DNA from: Rubritalea squalenifaciens DSM 18772
GTDB taxonomy: Bacteria; Verrucomicrobiota; Verrucomicrobiia; Verrucomicrobiales; Akkermansiaceae
DNA: 64,000 nt
NCBI RefSeq assembly: GCF_900141815.1
Contig: NZ_FQYR01000006.1
Span: 99,288-163,287 of the forward strand
Direction: 5' to 3'
Each line of letters opens with the position of its first letter. Position 1 is the stretch's first letter. The position numbers and the translations under genes were made by a program. The notes beneath the pieces were generated by a model. The model did not search any database and had not been told where the DNA came from. It was given only the letters and a program-made list of their open reading frames with translations. Positions 43,313 to 51,579 of the stretch are shown one piece after another.

Positions 43313-44367
43313 GGGGTATGAAAAAGGTAATTTACGTGTGGCTCATACTGGTGATGTCGACTACTTTGTTAGGTGGGGAGAAGATTCTGCCGAAGGGATG
43401 GCATTTATTCGTGGTGACAAAGGGAGAAACGGATGAGAAGTTTGAACCAGGGACCCAGGGTGTTTATTTGATTGTCGATGAGGATGATCAGACAGGTGCG
43501 AGGGCGGTGGAGTGGCAGGTGTATGCGAAGGATCATTTTTTAAACTGGGATTCTGAAATTGCATCGGTGGTGCAGCATGGAGAGATGGCTTTCTTTGATG
43601 CCTTTGCCAAAGTGTGTGAGATGGCACTGGCAGGTAAACTTGGCAAGCTAGAGGTGAGCTATGCCCGACTGCCTGCCTATGATGTGGTGTTTGAGTCCGT
43701 TAAGCTGGAGGAGAAATGGTGGGTGCGTATCTCCGCTAATGGGAGGAAAGTGGACGAAGGGAATCTATATACTCCGACCGAGGGACTGAAATGGTGTAAG
43801 AAAGTACAGGAGGCAAAGGTGGCTAAGGCTTGGTACAATCAGTTGCTGGTGGCGGGGGAATTGCCGGAGAAGACTAAGGGGATGAGGCCTCCTGAGGTAC
43901 TTAAATGGGAAGTGTATCGCCGTGTTGAGGGGTGGCGAGGATGGTGTGTCTTGTTTTGTGCCCCCGATGAGAAGGGAGAGATCATGTGCAAGCAGAGACT
44001 CAGTATGGACGAGAAGATTGAGGATGGCCAGGTGCGTGACCCTTTTGGAGGGGAGCCTATTCGCGTGAAACATTTGGAAGAAAATTTGGAGGGTGTGCTA
44101 GAGATGCTGGGTAAGGCTGCTACTGAAGTGAAGGTGGGCAAAGACTTCGAGGGAAGTCTGGTTCTTAAGAAGGTGGGGACATTCCAGGTACGAGGTGATG
44201 CTGATAGGGAGTGGGTGAAGGTGGAGCTGAATGATGGGAAAGTTGCCTATGAAGTAGTGTTTGGAATGAATCAGGTGCTTGAGATATCTGGTCAGATGAA
44301 GGAGGCCCAGGTGGTGAAGCAGTGGCTAGAGAAGAACCGAGGGCTCTTGGTGCGGGAGAAGCAGTAG
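43309..44367 (+). CDS. Exported two-repeat protein, paralog B of the cluster
   Basis: This 352-residue exported protein starts MRGMKKVIYVWLILVMSTTL (a second ATG at 43318 gives MKKV). The signal peptide is followed by LGGEKILPKGW, like paralog A. The first half ends KKVQEAKVAKAWYNQLLVAGELPEKTK; the second ends VVKQWLEKNRGLLVREKQ. The ATG overlaps the stop of A by four bases. The divergence from A is high, so the copies are old. Function is unknown. Confidence 0.8.
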   Translation: MRGMKKVIYVWLILVMSTTLLGGEKILPKGWHLFVVTKGETDEKFEPGTQGVYLIVDEDDQTGARAVEWQVYAKDHFLNWDSEIASVVQHGEMAFFDAFAKVCEMALAGKLGKLEVSYARLPAYDVVFESVKLEEKWWVRISANGRKVDEGNLYTPTEGLKWCKKVQEAKVAKAWYNQLLVAGELPEKTKGMRPPEVLKWEVYRRVEGWRGWCVLFCAPDEKGEIMCKQRLSMDEKIEDGQVRDPFGGEPIRVKHLEENLEGVLEMLGKAATEVKVGKDFEGSLVLKKVGTFQVRGDADREWVKVELNDGKVAYEVVFGMNQVLEISGQMKEAQVVKQWLEKNRGLLVREKQ

Positions 44368-44376
44368 TTCGTTAGT

Positions 44377-45342
44377 ATGAAGAGTCTTCTTGCTGTGTTG
44401 GGGATGTTTTGGGGTTTATCCCTTGCCTTGTTAGGTGGGGAGGAAGCGATGCCGCAGGGCGGGAGGTATCGGCTGTTGTTTCATCCGGGGAAGCCTGGGG
44501 GAGTGTGTCCGGTGGTGTCGGTAGTTGTGGATATCGGCGACTTTGCAAGCGGGCAGGAGGGCAAGGCCGGTGAGGTGAAGATGGGAGTGGTGCTGCAAGA
44601 CCCGCATCAGGGGGAGTGGAGGTTTCAGGATGCCGAGCTGCGTGCCTTTGGTGAGGTGTGTGAGGCGGCAGTGAAGCAGAAGGCCCTGCAGTGCGAGGCG
44701 AATCTGGCGGTGTTCGAGTCGCGCCGGAAGTATGGGGTCTGGATGGTGCTGGTGAAGAAAGAGGGGAGGGTGATGAATTTTCTGGGCGATCAGTTGTTAG
44801 TCTGGCGGGAGAGTCTGGCCAAGGTGCTGGAGGCGCGGGATTGGTATGAGAAGCGTGAGGGACAGCCTCCACAGGTGCAGGAGGTGAGGCTGATCATGCG
44901 GGCGGAGAGGGTGAAGCTGGGCCGGATGATCCTGGAGCAGGAGTTTGAATGTGGCCGCGGTGACTGGCCGGATGAGGCACGCTGGCAGCTTTTCCATAAG
45001 AGCCGGAATGTGGTGGAGCGCGATCCACCGGTCGGCCAGGATGTAGCGCGAGAGCTTGTTAGGTTGATCCCGGAGGCGAAGAAAGCTCTCGAGGCAGGCA
45101 AGGCTTATGCCCATCAATTCAAAGGAAAGGCCGGAGACATACTTGAGCTGGAGTATGCCGGGGGAGATCAGGCCGAGATGTGGCTGAACTACTCGACCCC
45201 AGCGGACGCAGGGCTGGTGCGGCGCTACCGCGGCGTGGTGAGTGTGGAAGAGCTGGCCAAGGTGATCGGTCTTGAAGAACGGAAGCAGGAGAGCCTCCAG
45301 TGGCTGCGGCAGAATGCGGGCTTGTTTTACAGGAAGAAATAG
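44377..45342 (+). CDS. Exported two-repeat protein, paralog C of the cluster
   Basis: This 321-residue exported protein has a signal peptide (MKSLLAVLGMFWGLSLALLG) then GGEEAMPQGGRYRL. The first half ends ESLAKVLEARDWYEKREGQP; the second ends ESLQWLRQNAGLFYRKK, almost identical to the end of paralog D (WLRQNAGLFFRHK). It follows paralog B after nine bases. Cys residues and GC-rich codon use differ slightly from B. Function is unknown. Confidence 0.8.
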   Translation: MKSLLAVLGMFWGLSLALLGGEEAMPQGGRYRLLFHPGKPGGVCPVVSVVVDIGDFASGQEGKAGEVKMGVVLQDPHQGEWRFQDAELRAFGEVCEAAVKQKALQCEANLAVFESRRKYGVWMVLVKKEGRVMNFLGDQLLVWRESLAKVLEARDWYEKREGQPPQVQEVRLIMRAERVKLGRMILEQEFECGRGDWPDEARWQLFHKSRNVVERDPPVGQDVARELVRLIPEAKKALEAGKAYAHQFKGKAGDILELEYAGGDQAEMWLNYSTPADAGLVRRYRGVVSVEELAKVIGLEERKQESLQWLRQNAGLFYRKK

Positions 45343-45343
45343 A

Positions 45344-46345
45344 ATGACTTTGTTTGTCGTGATGAGAGGTTTTTTAAGCGTGTGTTGTGTGATGCTGTTG
45401 CTGCCTATGGCTCTGCGGGCAGAAGAAAAAGTGGTGCCGGGGGATTGGGATTTGTCTGTCTATGTGGATACGAATCGCCGTTACCAAGTTGAAAGAGAGT
45501 TTCGCCTGCAGGTGATGGTGTATGGTAAGCGAGAGGGAGGTGTGGTGGAGTCCAGTGTGGAAGTGAGGTGTGATGAGTTTGAGCCCGGTTTCAGGATAAT
45601 GCCTGAGGAAGACTGGAAGATGTTTATCAAGGCCGCTCAGTTGGCGGTGAAGAAGGAGAGCTTTTTAGGATCGGTGCGCTCCCAGGCGGATGCTGGCGAA
45701 ATGACCACCATCTATGAATCCATGGTGCTGGATGGAGAATGGAAGCTTAGGGTGAGCCGTGGAGGAACAGCGCTTGTTTTTATGCCGGGCCAGGGGAAGA
45801 AAGTGGCCGAGGCCATCCGAGAGGCTAAGGCGGCAGAGCAGTGGTACATAGCTTTGTTAGGTGGAGGTAAACTTCCTCAGGAGAGTGAGGTGATGCGCCG
45901 TCCTCTGTCCAAGTGGGTGCATGTAGGATTTACCAGTGAAGCCCTCAAGAGTGGCGATCTGAGCCTGAGCTTCAGCGTAAGGGGCGAGGTGAGCCAGGCC
46001 TACTGTGACTGTAATCTTCACTATGCTGAGTTCGGTATGAAGCGCGTTATCAGCGGTGGAGAGGTGCAGGGTTTACTCCGTAGGATGAGGCTGGTGGAGA
46101 GTCGCTTGAGGGAGGGGCAAGCCTTTGAGGTGAGCTCACAGGAGCATGACGTGATGAAGTACCGCGTGGATGCGAACCTGAAGGAGCAATGTGTCAATGT
46201 GGTGCTGCTGCCTGAAGAGGAGAAGCCGCAGGTGGGGCGCTTTACGCTGAAGCAGATGGAGGCTTTGAAGAGCCTGGAAGATGACACGCAGAACAAGGCC
46301 AAGTGGCTGCGGCAGAATGCGGGCTTGTTCTTTAGGCATAAGTAA
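45344..46345 (+). CDS. Exported two-repeat protein, paralog D of the cluster
   Basis: From ATG 45344 (one base after the stop of C) the product is 333 residues; ATG 45362 (MRGFLSVCCVMLLLPMALRA) is an equally good start. The signal peptide is followed by EEKVVPGDWDL. The first half ends AIREAKAAEQWYIALLGGGKLPQ, then MRRP as in A; the second ends AKWLRQNAGLFFRHK. Within each half a helix resembling ...DxKxFxxAxxxAVKK.. precedes the Trp motif. It is the last gene of the cluster; no terminator is obvious before the opposing gene at 46426. Confidence 0.8.
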   Translation: MTLFVVMRGFLSVCCVMLLLPMALRAEEKVVPGDWDLSVYVDTNRRYQVEREFRLQVMVYGKREGGVVESSVEVRCDEFEPGFRIMPEEDWKMFIKAAQLAVKKESFLGSVRSQADAGEMTTIYESMVLDGEWKLRVSRGGTALVFMPGQGKKVAEAIREAKAAEQWYIALLGGGKLPQESEVMRRPLSKWVHVGFTSEALKSGDLSLSFSVRGEVSQAYCDCNLHYAEFGMKRVISGGEVQGLLRRMRLVESRLREGQAFEVSSQEHDVMKYRVDANLKEQCVNVVLLPEEEKPQVGRFTLKQMEALKSLEDDTQNKAKWLRQNAGLFFRHK

Positions 46346-46425
46346 ATGCCCGTATGATCAGCCGGCCGCGCAGGCATAGGCTGGTATTCTAAAGGGGGGT
46401 AGTCTGTCTAAATGCTCCTGATCTC

Positions 46426-46995
46426 TCAGACGAGGGCTGGGCGGGAGGTCTTGTCCAGGAAGTGGAGGACTCTCTGCAGGCGGTCTTGGACGGATTGGTC
46501 GCTCTCCAGGCGGAGGACGGGTTTGTTGAGCTGGTAGTTGTGCAGCCAGGTATCGTGCCTGCGGCGGGAGCGCATGGATTCGTCCGCGGTATCGTAGAGG
46601 GAGGCCCAGTCGATGAATTTCTGGAAGTGGGCGTGGCGGTGGCCGCCGGGTGAGAGACAGCCCTTGCCGTAGCGGCGGATTTCACGCTGCTTGAGGCGCT
46701 CGCGCCTGATCTGCCAGGGAAGGTAGAGGTAGATGGCGTGGGTGGTCTTGTCTAACAAGGGTTTGCCCCAGGAACACATGCAGCCGGAGATGAGCCAGTT
46801 TTTCTGGTCCTCGATGGCGGAGCGGATGGTGGAAATGCGCTTATCTACAGGATGGCTGCTGGTGTAGGGCTGCGGCGTGCGCTGCCAGAAGTGGTCGTCT
46901 GTATCGATGTGCTGGCAGGCTAGTTTGCTGGAGAGAGCTTTGGCGAGCGTGGTGGTGCCGGAGCCGGACGGGCCGAAGATATAAATGCGGTGCAT
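46426..46995 (-). CDS. P-loop nucleotide kinase-like protein (FlaR/adenylate-kinase-like)
   Basis: This 189-residue cytosolic protein has an N-terminal P-loop GPSGSGTTTLAK (residues 8-19), then HIDTDDHFWQ (about 34-43), WLISGCMCSWG (about 67-77) and a LID-like basic segment RRERLKQREIRRYGKGCL. This order is typical of small AAA/kinase proteins related to adenylate and shikimate kinases, sometimes called DNA-topology-modulation kinases. The usual Walker Lys is Thr here, a variation common in this subgroup (GSGTTT). The substrate is unknown. It is a single gene. Confidence 0.78.
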   Translation of the reverse strand: MHRIYIFGPSGSGTTTLAKALSSKLACQHIDTDDHFWQRTPQPYTSSHPVDKRISTIRSAIEDQKNWLISGCMCSWGKPLLDKTTHAIYLYLPWQIRRERLKQREIRRYGKGCLSPGGHRHAHFQKFIDWASLYDTADESMRSRRRHDTWLHNYQLNKPVLRLESDQSVQDRLQRVLHFLDKTSRPALV

Positions 46996-47139
46996 GTTCC
47001 TTGAGGTAGGGTTCGATTGTTTTTGGCTTGGGGTATTTCAGGGGTGATAAGCGGGGACGAAACGACGACAGGATGCGCAGAGTAAGTCAGTGGTGCTCAA
47101 GAAGCGAGAACATTTTGGTGTTCGTTTTGTATCATTCCA

Positions 47140-47165
47140 TAAAGAAAGCATGCCGGATGGCATGC
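47140..47165 (-). terminator. Intrinsic terminator of the STN-like gene at 47196
   Basis: The inverted repeat agcatgcc / ggcatgct with a 4-base loop is followed by a T-rich run on the minus strand, about 30 bases beyond the stop. Confidence 0.8.
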
Positions 47166-47195
47166 TGGGTGAGTTCGGGCTGAGTATGCTGATGG

Positions 47196-48020
47196 TTAGT
47201 GAGGCTTGATGATGAGGGCGAGGTCGCCGCCTTGGGTGCTGAGAGTCCAGGTGTAGCCCGCCTGGGTGCAGAGGAAGTCCACGGCCTGGGCAAAGGGGAT
47301 GGTACGGGCGTTCAGCGTGACGGTGGGAGGATTCTGGGTGGAGGTGGAGCTGCCGGTGGAGCTTTGGGTGGATCCAGATTGGAGCTTGATATCGATGATG
47401 GTGGGGGAGGTCGCGGTGGGGCTGCTGCGGGAATTGATGGTTTTCAGAGCGGTGGCCAGGGATTGATTGTTGATGGCGACTTCAGTCAGGATGGTGTCCT
47501 CCAGCCGGGCGAGGATCTGCTCGGAGGCGCTGTCCTGTAGCTTGGTGAGCGAGGTGTGCTGGCGGTGGACGGAGTACCAGATCAGGGTGCGGTTTTCATC
47601 CGGGCTGGCGAAGGGTTTATGGCCTTTCTTCACGATGAGGGTGCCTACAGAGGTCACGTAGGCATCATTCCCGGTGAGGCGGCAGCAGGCGCGCAGGGCA
47701 TCTCCCGTGGTGATATCGCTAGCCTGGAAAGTGAGACGCTTGGCGCCGGGGCCGATGCCCTCTGGTTCACCTTCCTTGCCGGGAGTGGGCTGTGGAATGC
47801 GTGAGGGGACAGCACGTCCCTCGCGCTGGATTTCCGCAGAACGCTGGCGCAGGTAGTCGAGCGCCTGGTCCATGGTGATATTCCGGAAATCCACCTTGGG
47901 GATGACCGTGCTTTCCACACGGCGCGCCAGGACATCCGCGAACGCAGGCCTGGAATCTTCAGAGGCAGACAAGGGCAGGGCGCAGAGAAGCGCCAGCAGG
48001 GGGAGCAATAACGACTTCAT
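47196..48020 (-). CDS. Secreted protein with two secretin/TonB N-terminal (STN)-like domains, paralog of 60616-61425
   Basis: This 274-residue exported protein (signal peptide 1-18) has two copies of an STN-like motif pair: IPKVDFRNITMDQALDYLRQ then LTFQASDITTGDALRACCRL at about 40-115, and a second set ILTEVAINNQSLATALKTIN then VTLNARTIPFAQAVDFLCTQ (about 178-255), ending SYTW-type strands. A linker rich in Ser/Thr lies between. STN domains bind in secretin pilotin/peptidoglycan contexts, but no secretin barrel is here. A close paralog is at 60616-61425. A stand-alone role is unknown. Confidence 0.75.
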   Translation of the reverse strand: MKSLLLPLLALLCALPLSASEDSRPAFADVLARRVESTVIPKVDFRNITMDQALDYLRQRSAEIQREGRAVPSRIPQPTPGKEGEPEGIGPGAKRLTFQASDITTGDALRACCRLTGNDAYVTSVGTLIVKKGHKPFASPDENRTLIWYSVHRQHTSLTKLQDSASEQILARLEDTILTEVAINNQSLATALKTINSRSSPTATSPTIIDIKLQSGSTQSSTGSSTSTQNPPTVTLNARTIPFAQAVDFLCTQAGYTWTLSTQGGDLALIIKPH

Positions 48021-48043
48021 ACCCTGTAGCTTAGCACAGAGTA

Positions 48044-48076
48044 CAGAAAAGCCGCAACCCTAAGTGGCCGCGGCTT
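48044..48076 (-). terminator. Intrinsic terminator of the PEP-CTERM gene at 48101
   Basis: The 7-bp stem aagccgc / gcggctt with a 14-base loop ends in a T-rich tract on the minus strand, about 25 bases after the stop. Confidence 0.7.
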
Positions 48077-48100
48077 GGTCAATTCTGGAAATGGTATGGC

Positions 48101-48787
48101 TTAGCGGCGCCTGCGCAGGATCAGCGTGAGTCCGGCGATACCCAGCAGCGAGGTGCTTGTTGGCTCGGGGACGGCTTCCAGAGATACGTTATCGATCCAG
48201 GTATGGTTGCTGCTGGATGCAGACAGCTGGTTGGCATTGAAGAGTTCCAGGGTGAAGGAGCCTGTCTGGCTGGCGGTGAAATTCACGCCGACTCTCTCTA
48301 CTCCATCGACCGCATCGATGTAGTTGTCCAGCAAGGTGATGGTATCCAGGCCAGAGCCTGTAAGTAGAGCTCCCAAATCTGCACCCTGTGAGCCAGATTC
48401 GGACCACATATCAATTTCAAAACGGTAATCCTGACCTGCCACAAGGTTAATGCCTGTCTGGAAAAAGATATCACCATTACCCGTGTTCACGCCATTGACA
48501 GCGCCGTCCAAGCGGACAGCGTAGTTGCTATCAGGGTCATCGAAGCTCGCGGCGGCTCCATTGTCGGTCACCACCCAGTTTCGTGATCCGTTCTTGGACC
48601 AGTCGTCTGGGAGAGTGGAGCCAAAGGTTGGGGGGCCATATTTGAATGTGCCTAATTCTGAGCTGACGTTGTAGTTGTGAAAGCCTGTCAGGCCGGATTC
48701 GAAGTCGCCATTGAGAATGAGATTGGCAGCGCTGGCCGTACTTACGGGGCCGAATGTGAGCAGGAGGATTGGGTATTTATACTTCAT
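48101..48787 (-). CDS. PEP-CTERM surface protein with jelly-roll domain
   Basis: From ATG 48787 (MKYKYPILLLTFGPVSTASA) the product is 228 residues. A signal peptide is followed by a carbohydrate-binding-like beta-sandwich that opens NLILNGDFESG (a common start of such modules) and includes YRFEIDMWSESGSQGADLGA. It ends VPEPTSTSLLGIAGLTLILR plus Arg tip, the PEP-CTERM signal. The frame extends to 49126, but that N-terminus has no signal peptide and crosses the divergent gene's promoter region. Confidence 0.88.
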   Translation of the reverse strand: MKYKYPILLLTFGPVSTASAANLILNGDFESGLTGFHNYNVSSELGTFKYGPPTFGSTLPDDWSKNGSRNWVVTDNGAAASFDDPDSNYAVRLDGAVNGVNTGNGDIFFQTGINLVAGQDYRFEIDMWSESGSQGADLGALLTGSGLDTITLLDNYIDAVDGVERVGVNFTASQTGSFTLELFNANQLSASSSNHTWIDNVSLEAVPEPTSTSLLGIAGLTLILRRRR

Positions 48788-49015
48788 TATTTTGCGTGTT
48801 ACGGAGATGATGAGCAGATACGCTCTTTCATAAAGAGAGAGAGATCGTCCTATGTCATAGTGGTTTGTCTTAAGGTCTGGCAAGTAAAAATGTGTGCACT
48901 TGCAAATTGCGTTGCATATGAAATGAAGTTTGCACTTGGCCTGATGGGTGATGAGGTGTTGTCTGCTATCTGCTTGGTCTTTGGAATAGAGAGGCCGGAT
49001 GATCGCTTGAGAAGA

Positions 49016-50422
49016 ATGACTGGACTGGAAAAGAAATGGCACCTGGCTAGAGCCGCGTACCAGCAAGGGAAACTGCGTGAGGCTGCGCGGATGTACCGCC
49101 AGTTGCTCAGGCAGCAGCCTGCTCATGTGGGCTTGCTGCTGGAAAGCGCGATGCTTCAGGCGACTTTGGGTGAGGTGAGTGAGGCCAGGGAGAAACTGCA
49201 GAGGCTGCAGCGAGGCTGTGAGCGGGATGCAGCTCTCGGCGTTCAGGTGGCTTCACTGTATTTCAAAATGGGGGATTATGCTTCGGCGAGAAGCCTGTTA
49301 GAGGGAGTTTGGGAACGGAGTGGTGAGGTGGCGGCTGGAAGCGGACTACTGGAGGTGCTGGAGCGTACGGGTGAAATGGAACTGGCCGGACGCTTGGCGG
49401 ATACCCTTGCAGGGAGGGAGCCGCGTGCGGTGATGATGCAGGCTGTGCTGGCGATGCGTGCCGGTGATCCAGAGAAGGCGGTTGAAATTTTAGAAGGATT
49501 CCTGACTGGGGGCCTGGCGGGTGTGGAGCTGCGCACCGTTTACCGGGCACGCTTGACGCTAGCTAACGCGCTCGAAAGGCTGGGAAGGTATGCCGATGCC
49601 TGGAAGGAAATGTGTGGGGCTAAGGAGCTGATGCAGCCGCAGAGAGCTGCTCTAGCGGGTGAGGTGAGAAAGCTGCAGAGCGAGCAAGCCCGGTGCCGTG
49701 AGCGAATTTCTCAGTTTGTCCTGCCAGCGTCTGATCCTGTGGAGAATGCACCCCATCTGGTCACAGGCCATCCACGTGCGGGGACCTCGGTGGTCGCTGT
49801 GCATTGCGGCGTGGAGATGGGGATTGGTGTTGCCGATGAGGTGGGGGCTTTTGCGCGTGTGGTTGATGAGCTGGATCTGGAGGCTCAACAGCCAGATGGC
49901 TGGGTGCCCAAGTTGGCAGGGAAAGTGCGTAGCCGCTACCGTGAGCAGATGCTCGCCTTCATGCCCGGCTTGAGTCATGCGGAGCGCTGGGTGGATAAGA
50001 ATCCGGGAATGGAGTGGCAGCTGGATCTCTGGCTGCATGCCTTTCCCGGGGCGGAGGTCACGGTGGTGCGGCGTGATCCTCTGGATCTGTTAGTGAGCTG
50101 TCTGTTCACCTATTTACCGATGAATGCCTGGAGTGCAGCCTTTCTGGATGCCGAGGGGGCTTCGGCCTCTGTAGCCGCCTCCATGGACATTCAGGATTGT
50201 TTGTTAGGTCGCGGTGCGCTGGGGCTGCAGGTCATCAAGTATGAAGACTTTGTGAGAAGCAAAGATGCGCAGCAACCCAAGCTGCGCGATGACATTCATG
50301 TGAACCACTCACCGAACTACGCCAGCGCCACGGGCAAAGTCATGACCAGCCGGGTAGGACGAGGAGAATACTATCGAGAATTCCTACCCGCTGCGGTACT
50401 GAAGCGCTGGAGTGGGGTCTAG
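49016..50422 (+). CDS. TPR-domain sulfotransferase-like protein
   Basis: From ATG 49016 the product is 468 residues. The N-terminal half is TPR-like (WHLARAAYQQGKLREAARMY, YFKMGDYASARSLLEGVWER). A sulfotransferase domain follows (about 245-460) with the PAPS 5'-phosphate loop TGHPRAGTS (about 249-257), the RxDPLDLLVSC 3'-phosphate region and IKYEDFV. The stretch between YEDFV and the final NHSPNYASATGKVM is much shorter than in relatives, so the late part is compacted. The usual acceptor is a carbohydrate, lipid or protein. The frame from 48677 is open but lacks similarity and crosses the divergent PEP-CTERM start. Confidence 0.83.
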   Translation: MTGLEKKWHLARAAYQQGKLREAARMYRQLLRQQPAHVGLLLESAMLQATLGEVSEAREKLQRLQRGCERDAALGVQVASLYFKMGDYASARSLLEGVWERSGEVAAGSGLLEVLERTGEMELAGRLADTLAGREPRAVMMQAVLAMRAGDPEKAVEILEGFLTGGLAGVELRTVYRARLTLANALERLGRYADAWKEMCGAKELMQPQRAALAGEVRKLQSEQARCRERISQFVLPASDPVENAPHLVTGHPRAGTSVVAVHCGVEMGIGVADEVGAFARVVDELDLEAQQPDGWVPKLAGKVRSRYREQMLAFMPGLSHAERWVDKNPGMEWQLDLWLHAFPGAEVTVVRRDPLDLLVSCLFTYLPMNAWSAAFLDAEGASASVAASMDIQDCLLGRGALGLQVIKYEDFVRSKDAQQPKLRDDIHVNHSPNYASATGKVMTSRVGRGEYYREFLPAAVLKRWSGV

Positions 50423-50440
50423 TCGGCAGAAGGTTCAGGC

Positions 50441-50935
50441 TCAGGGCTTGCTGCCAGGGGAGACGTCTTTCTGCTCGAGTGAGGCGTAGATGGTTTTGCC
50501 GCTGGAGTCCTTGATATCGAAGAAGCGGAAGAAGGGCTGCTCCGGGCTGGAGGCCTGGTCGTTGTTGATCAGGGAGAGGGTGTTGAAATACTGCTGCTTG
50601 GTGAGGACCTTGTAGTTGTAGGCGCGGAGGGTGAGTCCGTTTGGCAGAAGCCAGGCCTCGGTGTGGTCGACCACGCCTTCCTGGGATGAGGTGAGGGAGC
50701 GCTTGCTCGGTACATTCTTCAGGTGGAAGACATCCACCAGACGCTCGCGCTGGACCGGGAGTACCTTGATGTTGCGTGCTTGTTCCAGGGTCTGGGTAGG
50801 TGAGGTGTGCTCGGTCTTTTCCTTGGCGAACTCGACGGCGGTCTGGACGCTGGCCTCTTCCTCAGGCGTGATGTCGCTGCCACAGGAGCTGAGGAGTGCC
50901 GAGGCGGCAAGGAGAACGATTGGTGTTTTTAGCAT
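50441..50935 (-). CDS. Lipoprotein, paralog of 41139-41579
   Basis: This 164-residue protein starts MLKTPIVLLAASALLSSCGS with lipobox LLSSC (Cys18). The body matches the paralog at 41139-41579 from the TLEQARNI region through DIKDSSGKTIY. There is no known domain. It is convergent with the sulfotransferase, the stops being about 18 bases apart. Confidence 0.75.
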   Translation of the reverse strand: MLKTPIVLLAASALLSSCGSDITPEEEASVQTAVEFAKEKTEHTSPTQTLEQARNIKVLPVQRERLVDVFHLKNVPSKRSLTSSQEGVVDHTEAWLLPNGLTLRAYNYKVLTKQQYFNTLSLINNDQASSPEQPFFRFFDIKDSSGKTIYASLEQKDVSPGSKP

Positions 50936-51006
50936 GTAGATGGGGTAGAGGATAATGGCAGGCGGGGGAAGGATAAAGGGTGAGGGGGGCTAAGGCACTA
51001 GGGTGA

Positions 51007-51573
51007 CTAGATGCTGGAAGGCTTGGCTGGCAAAGCAGGTGGACTACTTATTTTCTGCTGGATGAAGTCACGCGCGGCCTGGGCTTTGGAGAGCCCGATG
51101 GCATCGATGGGGATGGGGAAAGCAGTATTCCCGATTAGATTGATGATAAGATACTGGCGAGAGAGCTCAGCGCTAGTTACAGCGTGCCAGTGATAACTGG
51201 ACTCACCTAGCGGGGAGATGGAGTAAAGGCCGTTATCATCAAGCTTCAGTATGTAGGATCCGTAGATTTTCTCGTGGCCAGGAGTGCGTAAGCTGGCGAG
51301 AAGTCCATTGATGGTATACTTCTCGTAATTGACAAGTAGTATGATGACCCAGATTGTGCTGAAGATGAGGGCGGGGAGGAAAGAGCGGATGTCTTGTTCT
51401 GTGGCGACGTAGGTCCAATAAGCGAGCAAAAGAAGAACTATGGGAGGTATAGCTAAAGTTTTCATGCGTTGCTTTCTGTGCATTGGAGAATTCCTGATAG
51501 AATAGAGCTGTAGTTCTACTAAATCTTGCTCGGTGCGCACGTAGCTCAGGGACAATGGGGATTGGTTGGACAT
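51007..51573 (-). CDS. YcxB-like membrane protein
   Basis: This 188-residue protein has two membrane helices (about 40-58 and 64-82) and a C-terminal domain of YcxB type. The characteristic GLYSISPLGESSYHWHAVTS then FPIPIDAIGLSKAQAARDFI corresponds to the YcxB-like family's 'G....... S..W..I..V....Y......... IPK..F' pattern. The gene is transcribed with the alpha/beta hydrolase gene 6 bases upstream. Function is unknown. Confidence 0.72.
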   Translation of the reverse strand: MSNQSPLSLSYVRTEQDLVELQLYSIRNSPMHRKQRMKTLAIPPIVLLLLAYWTYVATEQDIRSFLPALIFSTIWVIILLVNYEKYTINGLLASLRTPGHEKIYGSYILKLDDNGLYSISPLGESSYHWHAVTSAELSRQYLIINLIGNTAFPIPIDAIGLSKAQAARDFIQQKISSPPALPAKPSSI

Positions 51574-51579
51574 TGATTG

